Origin: Thinopyrum elongatum
Taxonomy: Eukaryota > Streptophyta > Magnoliopsida > Poales > Poaceae
Reading direction: 5' to 3'
NCBI GenBank assembly: GCA_011799875.1
Contig: CM022303.1
Span: 279,268,850 to 279,332,849 of the forward strand
DNA: 64,000 nt
The notes under the pieces are model-generated. The model worked only from the letters and a program-made list of their open reading frames with translations. It was not told where the DNA came from and ran no database searches. Shown here piece after piece: positions 42,981 through 54,481 of the stretch; the first letter of the stretch is position 1; each line of letters starts with the position of its first letter. The position numbers were made by a program, and so were the translations under genes.

Positions 42981-45445
42981 GACCCAGAGGAAAACCTCGC
43001 CTTCGACGCCACCGACTTGGGGCGGGCTCTGGCCCAGATGAAGTGCCCCAGCAACTACCCCTCGGGATTTACCAAGTATGAATAGACCAGTTCAATCTTA
43101 CCAATACCAGTTGCAATGGCTATGTTTTGTACAGTTGATATATTAAGCATGTTGTAGTAAACATGCCTAACTCGTCTTAGCTATTTTCCCTACCTTTTTA
43201 TAGACAACGGAGCCATTCTCTGCTCTAGCAGCATTTGCCTTGCGATGTTTAACTCTGTCAATTTCAGTTTTATCAGTACCAGTTTCAATGGCTATACTAG
43301 GTTGTCTGTAGTTAAACGTGCCTTGTTTATTTCAGTACTGCACACTTTGTGATGTTCAAGTATGAACTGTCCAGCTCAATTTGACTAATACTAGCTACAA
43401 AATTTCAATACATAACTTAGGCTACTGTTAAGCCTGTTGTAATCAACAGTTCTATCTATTTTTTAATCTGTCCCTTTGCTACCATGCTACTCTTTGCAAT
43501 GAAGATATCACTAGAGATGCTGTCATTTTATTTTCATTTGCTGTTTTTGGTGGATGTTAACCCTGTTGTAGTTAACATGCCTTTACATGTACTTATGCAG
43601 GGCCACAATGGGCGATGTTGTTGTTTGCCATCGAGGTTAGTTACATCCCATGTCTTATAGTATTTTACATCATTTGTGCAATTGCAGTTTAGCTTGTAAC
43701 ATTTACTTGCTTCTTGTAGGTACACATGTCAGCGGCACTGATCCACGCTTTGACCCGGAGGAACACCTCGCCTCTGCCACCGCCACCGACTTGGGGCGGG
43801 CTCTGGCCCAGATGAAGTGCCCCAACAACTACCCCTTAGGATTTACCAAGTATGAACTGACCAGTTCAATCTTACCAATACCAGTTGCAATGGCTATGTT
43901 TTGTATGGTTGATGTATTAAGCATGTTGTAGTAAACATGCCTAACTCATCTTAGCTATTTTCCCTAGCTTTTTATAGGCAACTGGGCCATTCTCTGCTCT
44001 AGCAGCACTTGCCTTGCGATGTTTAACTCTGTCAATTTCAATTTTATCAGTACCAGTTTCAATTGCTATAGTAGGTTGTCTGTAGTTAAATGTGCCTTGT
44101 TTATTTCAGTATTGCACACTGTGTGATGTTCATGTATGAACTGTCCAGCCCAATTTCACCAATACCAGCTAAAAACTTACAATACTTGACTTAGGTTGTT
44201 GTTAAGCCTGTTGTAGTAAACAGTTTTATCCATTTCTTTGCTACCGTGCTACTCTTTGTAATGAAGATATCACTAAAGATGTTGTCATTTTATTACCATT
44301 TGCTATTTTTGGTGAATATTAACCCTGTTGTAGTTAACATGCCTTTCCATGTACTTACACAGGGCCACAATGGGTGATGCTGTTGTTTATCGTCGAGGTT
44401 AGGTGCATCCCATGTCTTATAGTATTTTACATCATTTGTGCAATTGCGGTTTAGCTTGTAACATTTTCTTGCTTCTTGTAGGTACACATGTCAGTGGCAC
44501 TGATCCACGCTTCGACCCGGAGGAACAACTCATCTCTAATGCCACCGACTTGGGGCGGGCTCTGGCCCAGATGAAGTTCCCCAGCAACTACCCCTCGGGA
44601 TTTACCAAGTATTAACTGACCAGTTCAATCTTACCAACACCAGTTGCAATGGCCATGTTTTGTACGGTTGATGTATTAAGCATGTTATAGTAAACACGCC
44701 TAACCCGTCTTAGCTGTTTTCCCTACCTTTTTATAGGCAACTGGGCCATGCTCTTCTCTAGCACCACTTGCCTTGCGATGTTTAACTTTGTCAATTTTAA
44801 TTTTATGAGTACCAGTTTCAATGGCTATACTAGGTTGTCTGTAGTTAAGCGTGCCTTGTTTATTTCAGTACTGCACATTGTGTGATGTTCAAGTATGAAC
44901 TGTCCAGCTCAATTTCACCAATACCAGCTACAAACTTACAATACTTGACTTAGGTTGTTATTAAGCATGTTGTAGTAAACAGTTCTATCCATTTTTTTAA
45001 TTCATCCCTTTTCTACCGTGCTACTCTTCTCAATGAAGATATCACTACAGATGATGTCATTTTATTACCATTTGCTATTTTGGTGGATGTTAACCCTGTT
45101 GTAGTTAACATTGCCTTTCCATGTACTTACGCAGGGCCACAATGGGCGATGTTGTTGTTTGCCGACGAGGTTAGCTGCATCCCATGTCTTATACTCCCTC
45201 CATTCCTAAATATAAGTCTTTTTAGAGATTCCAATATAGACTACATACAGAGCAAAATGAGTGAATCTACATTCTAAACTATGTTTATGTACATCCGTAT
45301 GTAGTTCATATTGAAATCTCTAAAAATACTTCTATTCAAGAACGGAGGGAGTAGTATTTTACATCATTTGTGCAATTGCAGTTTAGCTTCTATCATTTAC
45401 TGGTTACCTGTAGGTACATATAGCAGCGATACTGATCCACGCTTT
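42981..45445 (+). repeat. Triplicated exon-intron block, about 771 bp
   Basis: Blocks start at GACCC at 42,981, 43,752 and 44,514, and the next GACCC is at 45,446. Lengths are 771, 762 and 932 bp; the last falls to 772 bp once a 158-bp MITE and its 2-bp TA duplication are removed. Each block runs from DPEE-type coding sequence through an intron, the 35-bp exon and a short intron to GT(H/Y)..DPRFDP. Confidence 0.88.
45194..45351. mobile_element. Stowaway MITE, 158 bp, intronic
   Basis: Ends are inverted (CTCCCTCCATTCCTAAATAT at left; ATACTTCTATTCAAGAACGG then AGGGAG at right) and flanked by TA at 45,192-45,193 and 45,352-45,353. The neighbouring triplicated blocks (for example 43,656) show the empty site CTTATAGTATTTTAC, confirming the boundaries. 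Non-autonomous Tc1/Mariner type. Confidence 0.92.
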
Positions 45446-45745
45446 GACCCCTTTTACGTATGGGGAAATGAGATATTCATGAACAAGCTTCAAGTGAGGA
45501 AACTAAGAAAGGTTGTTAGGCGAAAGAGATGAGTGATGGGAATTAAACTCTTCATTTACACTTTGTCCAAGACAACAGTGAACTTTAGGATGGTAAGTAA
45601 CATGTTCTTTTTCCCCCTGCCCATAATGAGTTACTCTATTAGACATGAATATCTGAAAGTTTTCTCTTTTCAGTGGTTTCCGAAGCAATTTACTGGTGAT
45701 TACCTTGCAAACTGCGAGTGGAGGCAACTAAGGTTAAAGTATATA

Positions 45746-46002
45746 CTCCCTCCGTTTCTTTTTACTTCCCATATAAGATTTGTCTCAAGTCAAACTTCAT
45801 AAAGTTTGACCAAATTTATATACAAAGTTATCAACATCTACAATACTCAAGATATACAATATGGAAGTTGATTCAATGATGCATCTAATGATATTGATTT
45901 TATATTATGAATGTTAATATATTTTTCTATAATCTTAGTCAAACTTTACTACGTTTGACTTAAGACAAATCTTATATGCGGACTAAAAATAAACAGAGGG
46001 AG
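45746..46002. mobile_element. Stowaway MITE, 257 bp, inside the B3 exon
   Basis: CTCCCTCCGTTTCTTTTTAC at left and CTAAAAATAAACAGAGGGAG at right, flanked by TA. Inner arms (CATATAAGATTTGTCTCAAG, reversed as CTTAAGACAAATCTTATATG) extend the inverted repeat. Copy 1 gives the empty site GTTAAAGTATTTCATCC. Confidence 0.92.
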
Positions 46003-46201
46003 TAATTCATACTACCATGATAATGGTCTAGAAGTCTTCCTGAAGGTGGTGAAGGATGGGCGGGCAATCATCACAAGCAGTTGGACAAAAGTTGTGCGCG
46101 CCGTTGGCATGCAGGAGGGCACATTATGGGCATTCCGCTTCTTCAACACCATCGGCAGCCAAAATGATTTACACTTCTCTCTTCACCTTTACCGCCTCTA
46201 A

Positions 46202-46389
46202 ATATTGTGGTTCATCATAGTTAATTCCTGCCTAATCCTGTAATTACTGAACATATTGTACTGAGAATTTTATTTATGGACTGGTTGTTGAACCATTGTG
46301 CTGAGAATTTGAATTCCATGTTTCATAATTCAAAAATTAAAATTTCCAATCCGAATAATAAATTACAGGGAAAAATAAAAGTAAACAGG
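46202..46389. other. 3-prime flank of B3-like copy 2
   Basis: TTGTGGTTCATCATAG resembles the flank of copy 1 at 7825. AT-rich with no frame. Confidence 0.4.
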
Positions 46390-46990
46390 AGGGAATAAAA
46401 TAATGCACACGGTTAGAAAGAAAACAGTGTGTGCGATGGAAAAAAAATAGAACAGACGGTTCTTTGACGGGAAACGTTTGCGATGTTCAACGAATGAACA
46501 CATGGTTTCGTCTCATATGCGTGTGGGATTTCTAGCAATACCACACACGGTTCCATTTATATGCATGTGCGATTCATGGTAATACGACAAACGGTTCAAA
46601 CTTGTATGCGTGTGTAATATTGGGCAAAAAGAAGATGGTGCATATATGGAGCGCATGTGTGATAGAATACCTATCACACACAGTTATGAAATGGACACAT
46701 TGGTGATAGTAGAGGCAACACACACATTTTACAGTTTTTAACTGTGTATGATAACATACCTATCGCAAACACATCGGTAGATTAAATGTTTGTGATGTCC
46801 ACCTTTTCCACACGAGTATAGCTGCGTAATCGTTTCAGATGTCTCTCGGATCAGAAACATAACATCGAGGCCTAATGTGTGGGATAGGTCGCAACTTCTC
46901 ATACATTTATTCTATGGAAATCGTCAATAGCCGCTCGCCTATCGCTTACGGTTTCTGGTTTGTGTGGGAAGGACCCCCCCTATCGCACAC
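46390..46990. repeat. Alternating ACACACGGTT / GTGTGCGAT short repeats
   Basis: Words of the type CACACGGTT, GTGTGCGATGG, TGCGTGTGGGAT, CATGTGCGAT, CTATCGCACACAC and GTGTGGGATAGG recur every 30-60 bp in both orientations (for example near 46,403, 46,430, 46,521, 46,543, 46,566, 46,660 and 46,975). This is the texture of a transposon subterminal zone. It pairs with the AACCGTGTGCGATG repeats at 4.75 kb, so 2.5-47 kb may once have been one compact DNA transposon. TIRs were not found. Confidence 0.65.
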
Positions 46991-47444
46991 ACAGGCAAGG
47001 CGACGGTTTAAACTCCGTCGGGGAAAGGGGTAAAACCCGTTTGTATAGCACGTAACGATACCAGTGTCTCATAGATGTGGGCTTGAACACCACATGAGCA
47101 GTTTGCTTTCTTTCTCTTTTCTTGCCTACCACTTTGGCCATTGATTTGCCTTGACCTTGTTTGGAGACAACAGTAGACTTAGAAAACTTCCTAGGTCTCT
47201 CTTTTTGAGCATTTCCATACTCCTTGGCAACAACCACATTTTTCTTCTTGGAGGTGACCTCCTCTGGCTGGAAGTCCTCATCCTCCTCATTAGAATTCTT
47301 CTTCTTCCTGGCCCTCGTTGCAGCCTTAGGAAGACTAGGAGAACTGCGCTCTCCCTCATCAAAACTTTCCTCAGGGCTTGTGCCTGCTTCCAAGTCAACA
47401 CTAGGCTCAACTGGCATGTTCTAGCTATCCTCTGAATCTGACAT
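46980..47444 (-). pseudogene. Lysine-rich retrotransposon-type ORF, broken by TAG
   Basis: Minus strand. MSDSEDS at 47,444 is followed at once by TAG (47,421-47,423), then open from NMPVEPSVDLEAGTSPEES. It is acidic at first, then Lys/Arg-rich (ARKKKNSNEEDEDFQ, GKKRERKQ). It resembles N-terminal proteins of Triticeae LTR elements as I remember them, without a nameable domain. The C-terminal end runs into the GTGTGCGAT repeat region, so the element is truncated there. Confidence 0.5.
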
Positions 47445-48847
47445 GTTGACCACTGACCCTGTGAATTAGAGTGAGTAGAGTAGATTGGATGAGCATCACA
47501 AAATACAGCTAGTTTTTGAAAAATTGAGTTCAAAATTCAGTTTTAGGTTTTCACGTAAAGCATTTCAGAATTACCGAGTTGAAATTTTCGGAAGTGTCGA
47601 GGCAGCAACAGAAACTAGGTTTCACTATTTTGGTTGAATCGATGTGAAACTCGGTCTCTCTGAAGTGCACATGGTACTGCAGAAATACCTAAATTGGTCT
47701 CACCAATCAGTATGCTTCAGCTTCACCGAGATGTACTGAGTGCAATGGCCGAAGCCAAATCAGTGACTCTAAGTTTGTCCAATTCAGTCTGTCAGAGATG
47801 AGTTCTACGGAAGCCTAAACCTAAAAGTTTTACTCAAATCTAACTCTACAAATTTATCTCGTGGACATTGAAGTGTAAACAGTTGCAAGACCTAGGTGCA
47901 TCCTTTCGTGCATTGAATCATATTTGGGAGAACGGAAAGGGGTCAAATCTTACCCTAACTTGGTGAAGATTCGCTACGGCGGCAATGGTGGGGAAGATTT
48001 CTATTGACGACGATGGATTACGGTGGCGAGGGCGCGCTGGAGACAAGGACAATGCGTGGACCAGGGCGACGACAGCAATGGGGTGTGGGGGTCATGACGA
48101 TTGAAGAATTTTTCAACATACGGTCCGCGGGGATATATATACCCATTGGTTGTCGGTACTACCGAATGAAACAAATCAGTCTCACCGAAGTGTGTAACTG
48201 CTAGTGACTGTGCACACCGGTGACTCTGAGACTTTCAGATCGGTTATACCGAGGTTGAAAAAATAGATCAGTCCAAGTGCAATCGGTGAGACCGAATGAG
48301 AGTGTGTTGGTCTGACCAAAAAAGCTCTTAGAGGGTTTTGGAAGTCAGCCCTAATCAGATCGGTGACTCCGAGTGGTCCTCACTCGGAGGGCCCAAAAAG
48401 AAACTTGTTCAAGTTTTGTGATATAGCAAGAATGAATTTGAGACAAGTTGAGATAGATAGATAGAGAAGGTGCTTAGGCATTCTTGTACATCCAATTGGC
48501 CAAAATATCCAAATCAACCAAACAACAATTGGATGCCCTCGAATGAGAAATATGCATTGCAACATGCTCACACAATGAAATAGCAAATGAAATATGTCAA
48601 ACATGCACAACCAATTCTAGCAACTATCAAGCAATGGGTGATGACATAGTCATCTATATATGAGTATATTGACTTAGGAGCCAAATGAAAACATTTGATC
48701 ATAGGTCATACTCATCATTTAAGCACAAGTGGGGTTACCACTTTTACATAAAGCAATAATGTGTTCACACCATTAGAGTTGCTTTAGATCAAGTCTTAGA
48801 GCAAAGCTCCCCCTAGATGTGATATCCCCCCAAAGAGGGATGAACTA
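47445..48847 (-). mobile_element. Non-coding retrotransposon leader or UTR fragment
   Basis: Rich in TCGGTGAGACCGAAT / CCGAGTTGAAAT words (for example 48,281-48,299 and 47,574), typical of an abundant Triticeae LTR element. AGATAGATAGATAG near 48,454 is a short simple repeat. No conserved frame; family not named. Confidence 0.45.
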
Positions 48848-48899
48848 ACCTCGGGTTTTGTCGATGATGACTTCATGTAGATACTGTAGATGTGGATGC

Positions 48900-49859
48900 T
48901 CAATGTTGATGTAGTCTATCTTGTTTCGAGTTACAAATATTAGCAACCGAAGCAGTATCAAATACCCAGGCGCTACTACGAGCACTAGGAAGGTACACAT
49001 CAATAACATGTATATCAAATATACCATTGTTGACGTTGCCAACCTTCTTATCTGCCAAGTACTTGGGCCAGTTCCGCTTCCAGTGACCATTCCCCTTGCA
49101 ATAGAAGCACTCGGTCTCAGGTTTGGGTCCAACCCATGGTTTCTTCACGGGAGTGGCAACTGGTTTGCCATTCTTATTGAAGTTCCCTTTCTTTCCCTTG
49201 CCTTTCTTTTTGAAACTGGTGGTCTTGTTGACCATCAACACTTGATGCTCTTTCTTGATTTCTACCTCCGTGGCCTTAAGCATCGCGAAGAGCTCAGGGA
49301 TTGTTTTCTCCATCCCTTGCATATTATAGTTCATCACAAAACCCTTGTAGATTGGTGGCAGTGACTGGAGAACTCTGTTAATCTCTACTTCATCTAGAAG
49401 ATTAACTCCCAACTAATTCAAGCGGCTGTAGTACCCATACATTTTGAGTACGTGCTCACTAACGGAGCTGTTCTCCTCCATCTTGCAGCTAAAGAACTTG
49501 TCGGAGGTGTCATACCTCTCAACTCGGGCATGAGCCTGAAATACCAATTTCAGCTCTTGGAACATCTCATATGCTCTGTGGTGCTCAAAACGTCTTTGGA
49601 GCCCTGGTTCTAAGCCGTAAAGCATGGCGCACTGAACTATCATGTAGTCATCATTCCTTGTCTGCCAGACGTTCATAGCATCTAGGTTTGCGGGAGCGGG
49701 TGGCACACCTAGCGGTGTATCAAGGACATAAGCCTTCTGTGCAATAGTGAGGATAATCCTCAAACTACGGACCCAGTCCGCATAGTTGCTTCCATCATTT
49801 TTCAACTTAGCTTTCTCTAGGAACGCATTAAAATTCAGGGGAGCTACAGCGCGAGCCAT
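48900..49859 (-). pseudogene. Copia gag and start of protease, truncated
   Basis: Minus strand, from MARAVAPLNFNAFLEKAKLK at 49,859. The gag core (WVRSLRIILTIAQKAYVLDT) runs to TAG at 49,413-49,415, then continues in the same frame (LGVNLLDEVEINRVLQSLPP). The zinc knuckle reads CFYCKGNGHWKRNW; its last Cys is now Trp, which should abolish zinc binding. The protease start reads WVFDTASVANIC, with DTA where DTG is expected. Everything after about 48,900 is lost; integrase and RT are absent. The element is of Angela/BARE type judging by its LTR. Confidence 0.88.
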
Positions 49860-51120
49860 TGATCTACAACATAAATTTGCAAAGACTTTAGACTATGTTC
49901 ATGATAATGGGTTCAGCTAATCAAATTACTAGTGAACTCCCACTTAAATCAACTCCCTCAAGTTGTCTAAGTGTTACATGATCCAAATCAACTAACCCAT
50001 GTTCAATCATCACGTGAGATGGGGTGCTCATCAACGGTGAACATCTCCATGTTGATCATATCTTCTATATGACTCATGTTTGACCCTTCGGTCCTCCATG
50101 TTCCAAGGCCATGTCTCTATACATGATAGGCTCGTCAAGTTTACCCAATTATTATGCATGTGTAAAACTAGCTTACACCCGTTGTATGTGAACGAAGAGT
50201 CTATCACACCCGATCATCACAAGGTGCTTCAAAACGATGAAATTTCACAATGGTGCATACTTAGGGAGAACACATTTTATCTTGAAATTAAGTGAAGGGA
50301 TCATCTTATAATGCTACCATCGTCCTAAGCAAAATAAGATGCATAAAAAGATAAACATCACATGCAATCAATATGTGATATGATATGGCCATTATCATCT
50401 TGTGCTTTCGAGCTCCATCTTCAAAGCACCGGCATGATCTCCATCGTCACCCGCATGACACCATGATCTCTATCATCATGTCATCATGTGGTTGTCTCCA
50501 CCAACTATTGCTTCTACGACTATTGCTAACTGATAGCAATAAAGTAAAGCAATTACATGGCGTTTAATGATTGACACACAGGTCATACGGTAAATTAAAG
50601 ACAACCCTATGGCTCCTGCTGGTTGCCATACTCAATAACATGTAAGTCGTGGACCTATTACAAAACATGATCATCTCATACATCAACATATATCACATCA
50701 TGTTTTGGCCATACCACATCACAACATGCCCTGCAAAAACAAGTTAGACGTCCTCTACTTTGTTGTTGCAATTTTTATGCGACTGCTGGGGCAAACTATA
50801 AGAACCGTTCTTATCTCCACAAAACCACAATGGTGATATACAATTTGCCTTTTAACCTTCTACAAGGACCGTCATTATCAAATCAGATTCAACTAAGGTG
50901 GGAGAGACAGACACCCACAAAGCCACTTTTATGCAATACAAGTTGCATGTTAGTCAGTGGAACCGGTCTCTTGTGCGAGGACAAGTAAGGTTGGTTCGAG
51001 CCACTTCATCCCATAATACCACCGAATCCAAATAAGACAAAGGAAGTAAGCAATTTGAACATCAACTCCCACAACTTCTTTGTGTTCTACTCGTGCATAC
51101 ACATCTACGCATAGACCTAG
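49860..51120 (-). mobile_element. Copia 5-prime untranslated leader
   Basis: About 1.26 kb between primer site and gag start. Contains no conserved frame. Long leaders are known in BARE/Angela elements, where they carry packaging signals. Confidence 0.6.
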
Positions 51121-51133
51121 CTCATGATGCCAC
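51121..51133 (-). promoter_or_regulatory. Degenerate Met-tRNA primer binding site
   Basis: Read on the minus strand GTGGCATCATGAG, close to the BARE/Angela TGGTATCAGAGC but with an extra T and a C for T. Confidence 0.6.
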
Positions 51134-52870
51134 TGATGGGGAACGAAGCATGAAAATCAAAAAAAATTCCTACAAACACCCAAGATCTAATCTAGGAGAT
51201 GCATAGCAACAAGAGGGGGGGTGTGTGTGTCTACATACCCTTGTAGACCGAAAGCGTTAACGTATGTAATGCAATTGATGTAGTTGTACTCTTCGCGATC
51301 CAATCACGATCCAATCTGATCTAGTGCCGAACGGGCGGCACCTCCGAGTTTAGCACACGTTCAGCTCGATGGTGTCATCTCCTTCTTGATCCAGCAAGCA
51401 AGGGAGAGGAGGTATATGATATCGGGACCAGCCCAACGGCGAGGTGATGGTGGTGGTGGCAGCGGAAACGCAGCAGGGCTAGCTTCGCCAAGCAACTGTG
51501 CGAGGAGGAGTATACGGGAGAGACAGGGTTGCGCCAGGCTTAGGTAGGCTGCCCCCTGCACCTCCACACTTTATATAGGGGTGAGGGAGGGGTGCGCCAG
51601 CCCTAGACCACCTCCCAAGGCAGGGGCGGTGGCCAGGGGGTGGAGTACCCTCCAAGCCAGGTGGAGGCGCCTCCACCCCTAGGGTTTCCACTCCTTGGCA
51701 CATGAGCCAAGTAGGGGCTGGTGCGCCTGGCCCAATAAGGCTAGGGCATCCCCCCCTACAGCCCATGCTGACCTAAAGAATGTGGTTGAACCCTTTGTGG
51801 ACTTCTGGACCCCTCTGGAACCATCTGGAAGCTTCCTGGTACAATACCAGAAAAAAAATGATCTTTTTCTGGAACCCTGATAGCAACTTTCCATATATGA
51901 ATCTGTACCTATGGACCATTCCGGAGCTCCTCGTGACGTCCCGGATCCCATCCAGGACTCCGAACAACCTTCATAATTCACCATATTAATATCTCATTAC
52001 TATCCTAGCGCTACCGAACGTTAAGCGTGCAACCCTATGGGTTCGAGAATCATGTAGACATGACCGAGACTCCTCTCCGATCAATAACCAATAGCGGGAC
52101 CTGGATGCCCATATTGGTTCCTACATATTCCATGAAGATCTTTATCGGTTGAACCACGATGTCAAGGATTTAGTTATTCCCGTATGCAATTCCCTTTGTC
52201 CGGCGATGTGTTACTTGCCCGAGAATCGATCGTCGGTATCTCCATGCCTAGTTCAATCTCGTTATGGCAAGTCTCGTTACTCATTCTGTAATACAAGATC
52301 TCGTGACTAAACTCATTAGTCACATGAAGCTTCTTATGATTTTGTATTACCGAGAGGGCCCAGAGATATCTCTCTGTCACACGGAGTGACAACTCCCAGT
52401 CTCGATCCATGCAACTCAACAGACACCTTCAGAGATACCTGTAGAGCACCTTTATGATCACCCTATTACGAAATGATATTTGATAGCACACAAGGCATTC
52501 CTCGATATCCGGGAGTGGCATGATCTCATGGTATAAGGAACTGATACTTGACATGAAGAAAGCCATAGCAAATAACTAAACGATCTGATGCTAAACTTAC
52601 GGTTGGGTCTGTCCATCACATCATTCTCCTAATGATATGATCCCATTATCAAATGACAACTCATGTCTATGGTTAGGAAACCTTAACCATCTATGATCAA
52701 CGAGCTAGTCTAGTAGAGGCCTACTAGGGACACGGTGTTGTTTTATGTATTCACACATGTATTTAAGTTTCCGGCCAATACTATTCTAGCATGAATAATA
52801 AACATTTATCATGAATAAGGAAATATGATAATAACCAATTTATTATTACCTCCAGGGCATATTTCCAACA
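51134..52870 (-). mobile_element. Angela-like Copia 5-prime LTR
   Basis: About 1,737 bp. On the minus strand it begins TGTTGGAAATATGCCCTGGA and ends ...CGTTCCCCATCA. The typical inner words of Angela LTRs are present in reverse complement, such as CACACGGAGTGAC near 52,379 and CCTCCAGGGCATATTTCCAACA at the end. It directly borders the Athila-like LTR fragment at 52,871, so this Copia probably inserted into that LTR. Its far end is lost, so no target duplication can be checked. Confidence 0.88.
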
Positions 52871-53388
52871 CTTGGGTGGAGTAATAGTAGTAGACATCAG
52901 TAAGTTTAATGGTCTATGTGTCACGGACGTAATGCCTATATAATGATTATGCCATGGTTGATCTTCATAACTATGTGCAATTCTGTCAATTGCCCAGCAG
53001 TAATTTGTTTACCCATCGCTACTATGCTTTTGAGAAAGATGCCTCTAGTGAACCTATGCCCCTTGGTCCATTATCCTTATATTTACAAGTTCCTACAATT
53101 GCTATCAATTTATCCTTATTATTTTTATTCACTATCATACTTTGTTATCTTTATTATTATTTGCCTTTAACCTTGTGGCTAGCAAGAACAAGGAGAGTGA
53201 TGACCCCCTTGCCTTTGTTGGGTGCAAGCAATTGTTTTGTTTGTGTGCAGGTGTTGCTAATGTTGTACATGTGTTGCCTCCTACTGGTTCGATAGACCTT
53301 GGTTCTTAACTAAGGGAAATGCTTTCTGCTGTTGTGCTACATCACCCTTCCTCATTAGGGAAATCCAACAACTCCTATGGGAGTAGCA
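52871..53388 (+). mobile_element. Athila-like LTR, 3-prime fragment
   Basis: GTGGAGTAATAGTAGTAGA, CCTTGGTTCTTAACT and GAGTAGCA match the last third of the LTR at 55,107-56,639. Its left part is cut by the Copia LTR. Confidence 0.85.
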
Positions 53389-53398
53389 GGAGAATTTC

Positions 53399-53416
53399 TG
53401 GCACCGTTGTCGGGGA
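53399..53416 (+). promoter_or_regulatory. Primer binding site, tRNA-Asp type, degenerate
   Basis: TGGCACCGTTGTCGGGGA, two changes from the usual site, 10 bp after the LTR end at 53,388. Confidence 0.8.
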
Positions 53417-54481
53417 GGCTTCATCTTAAAATTGCACAACCTACAAACAAGAAGGGTGACACTCCTGAAAGCTCTGCAACGGCTGCATCTCATATCATGC
53501 ATTGACATCATGGCTTTCATCCTAGCCTGGACTCATCTCTTTCTCGATATCCTTCTATGGAACACTCTTCCAGAGGATAAGACAGAGGTGTGGTGCATCA
53601 CACATCACTCAAAGGTACCGTAGGAGAACTCTACAAGCGTAGCACCTCAAGATTTTTCGGCGATGCTATTAGAGCAGGAGGGCTCATAGCTGCTCGGAGA
53701 GATCCACAAAGAAGCATGTGGACATCACAGTTGAAAGGGCATTTTCCTCCCTAAGTGATCTTGGTGTTGATGACAATGCAATTTCTGGTCTAACCGTGTG
53801 CTTGAGCTACACATATGTATTCAGAGGCGGCACAAGATGATTAGGTACCACTCTGAAATGAAAAGAGTGAAGACGGTGTTCTGGCATTTTTACTTTCTTC
53901 GGGTTGTAGGAAAACCATACTATTAAGAGGGGACCGCGTTGGAAGTTACGGGTGTACTCAAAACACGTACACAAAACCAAAGTTGCACCCACATTAACTT
54001 CCCACTTTTTCAAGGAGATCTTCAGATTCTACCAATGCCCATACTTTGATCTACCCGGTAGTACCGCAGTAGCAGAAAGTAGTATCGCTCCTTTCGTGGG
54101 TACCGCTACCGCTCCGCTGTGGATGCGGTACTACCAGACCAAGTGTCGGACTACCTATCATGGTGGGTTGAAATCCCACTATTTTGGCAGTTGTACTAGG
54201 GCGGTACTGCTATGGCAGTACTAGCTACTTTAATTTTAGCTGGTAATAGTGGACCCCTGAGTGGTTGTACCGCTCAAGCTTAGCAGTGCTTCTCGAAAGC
54301 GGTTTGCGGTAGTATCGCTCTCGGGAGCTTTATTCTTGTTTTATCCCTTAAAATTGGAAAAGAAATTAAAAATAGTTAGTCTCCTATTCACCCCCTCCCT
54401 CTAGACGAGCATATCGATTCTTCAACAATGCACTAAGGGCATAGGTAGGCAATGCTTTTTCTTGCCAACCGTGGTGTCAGA
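53417..54481. other. Truncated internal DNA and unclassified repeat
   Basis: To about 53,750 this seems to be internal DNA of the truncated element, without an intact gag. From about 53,760 a different sequence appears with GGTAGTACCG / GCGGTACTACC words (54,056-54,310), a texture common in Triticeae repeats. No gene recognised. Confidence 0.4.

Larger units (their letters stand above)
42760..46201 (+). pseudogene. B3-like gene copy 2, with triplicated exons and two MITEs
   Basis: Exon order follows copy 1. A first exon ends ...DPEENLAFDATDLGRALAQM, then KCPSNYPSGFTKYE; a 35-bp exon lies at 45,135-45,169; an exon starts at 45,414 (GTYSSDTDPRFDPFYVWGNE) and the B3 exon at 45,674 (WFPKQFTGDYLANCEW). 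It ends ...GTLWAFRFFNTIGSQNDLHF with stop TAA at 46,199-46,201. It is inactivated by TGA at 45,530-45,532, exactly where copy 1 has CGA, and by a 257-bp MITE inside the B3 exon. The exon 1 to exon 3 block is present three times. Probably not functional as a B3 protein, though partial transcripts are possible. Confidence 0.7.

Noticed and set aside
2516..47000. A defined CACTA transposon with named family
   Set aside because: Subterminal-like repeats are present, but no CACTA/TAGTG ends or target duplications were found, so only the hypothesis is reported.
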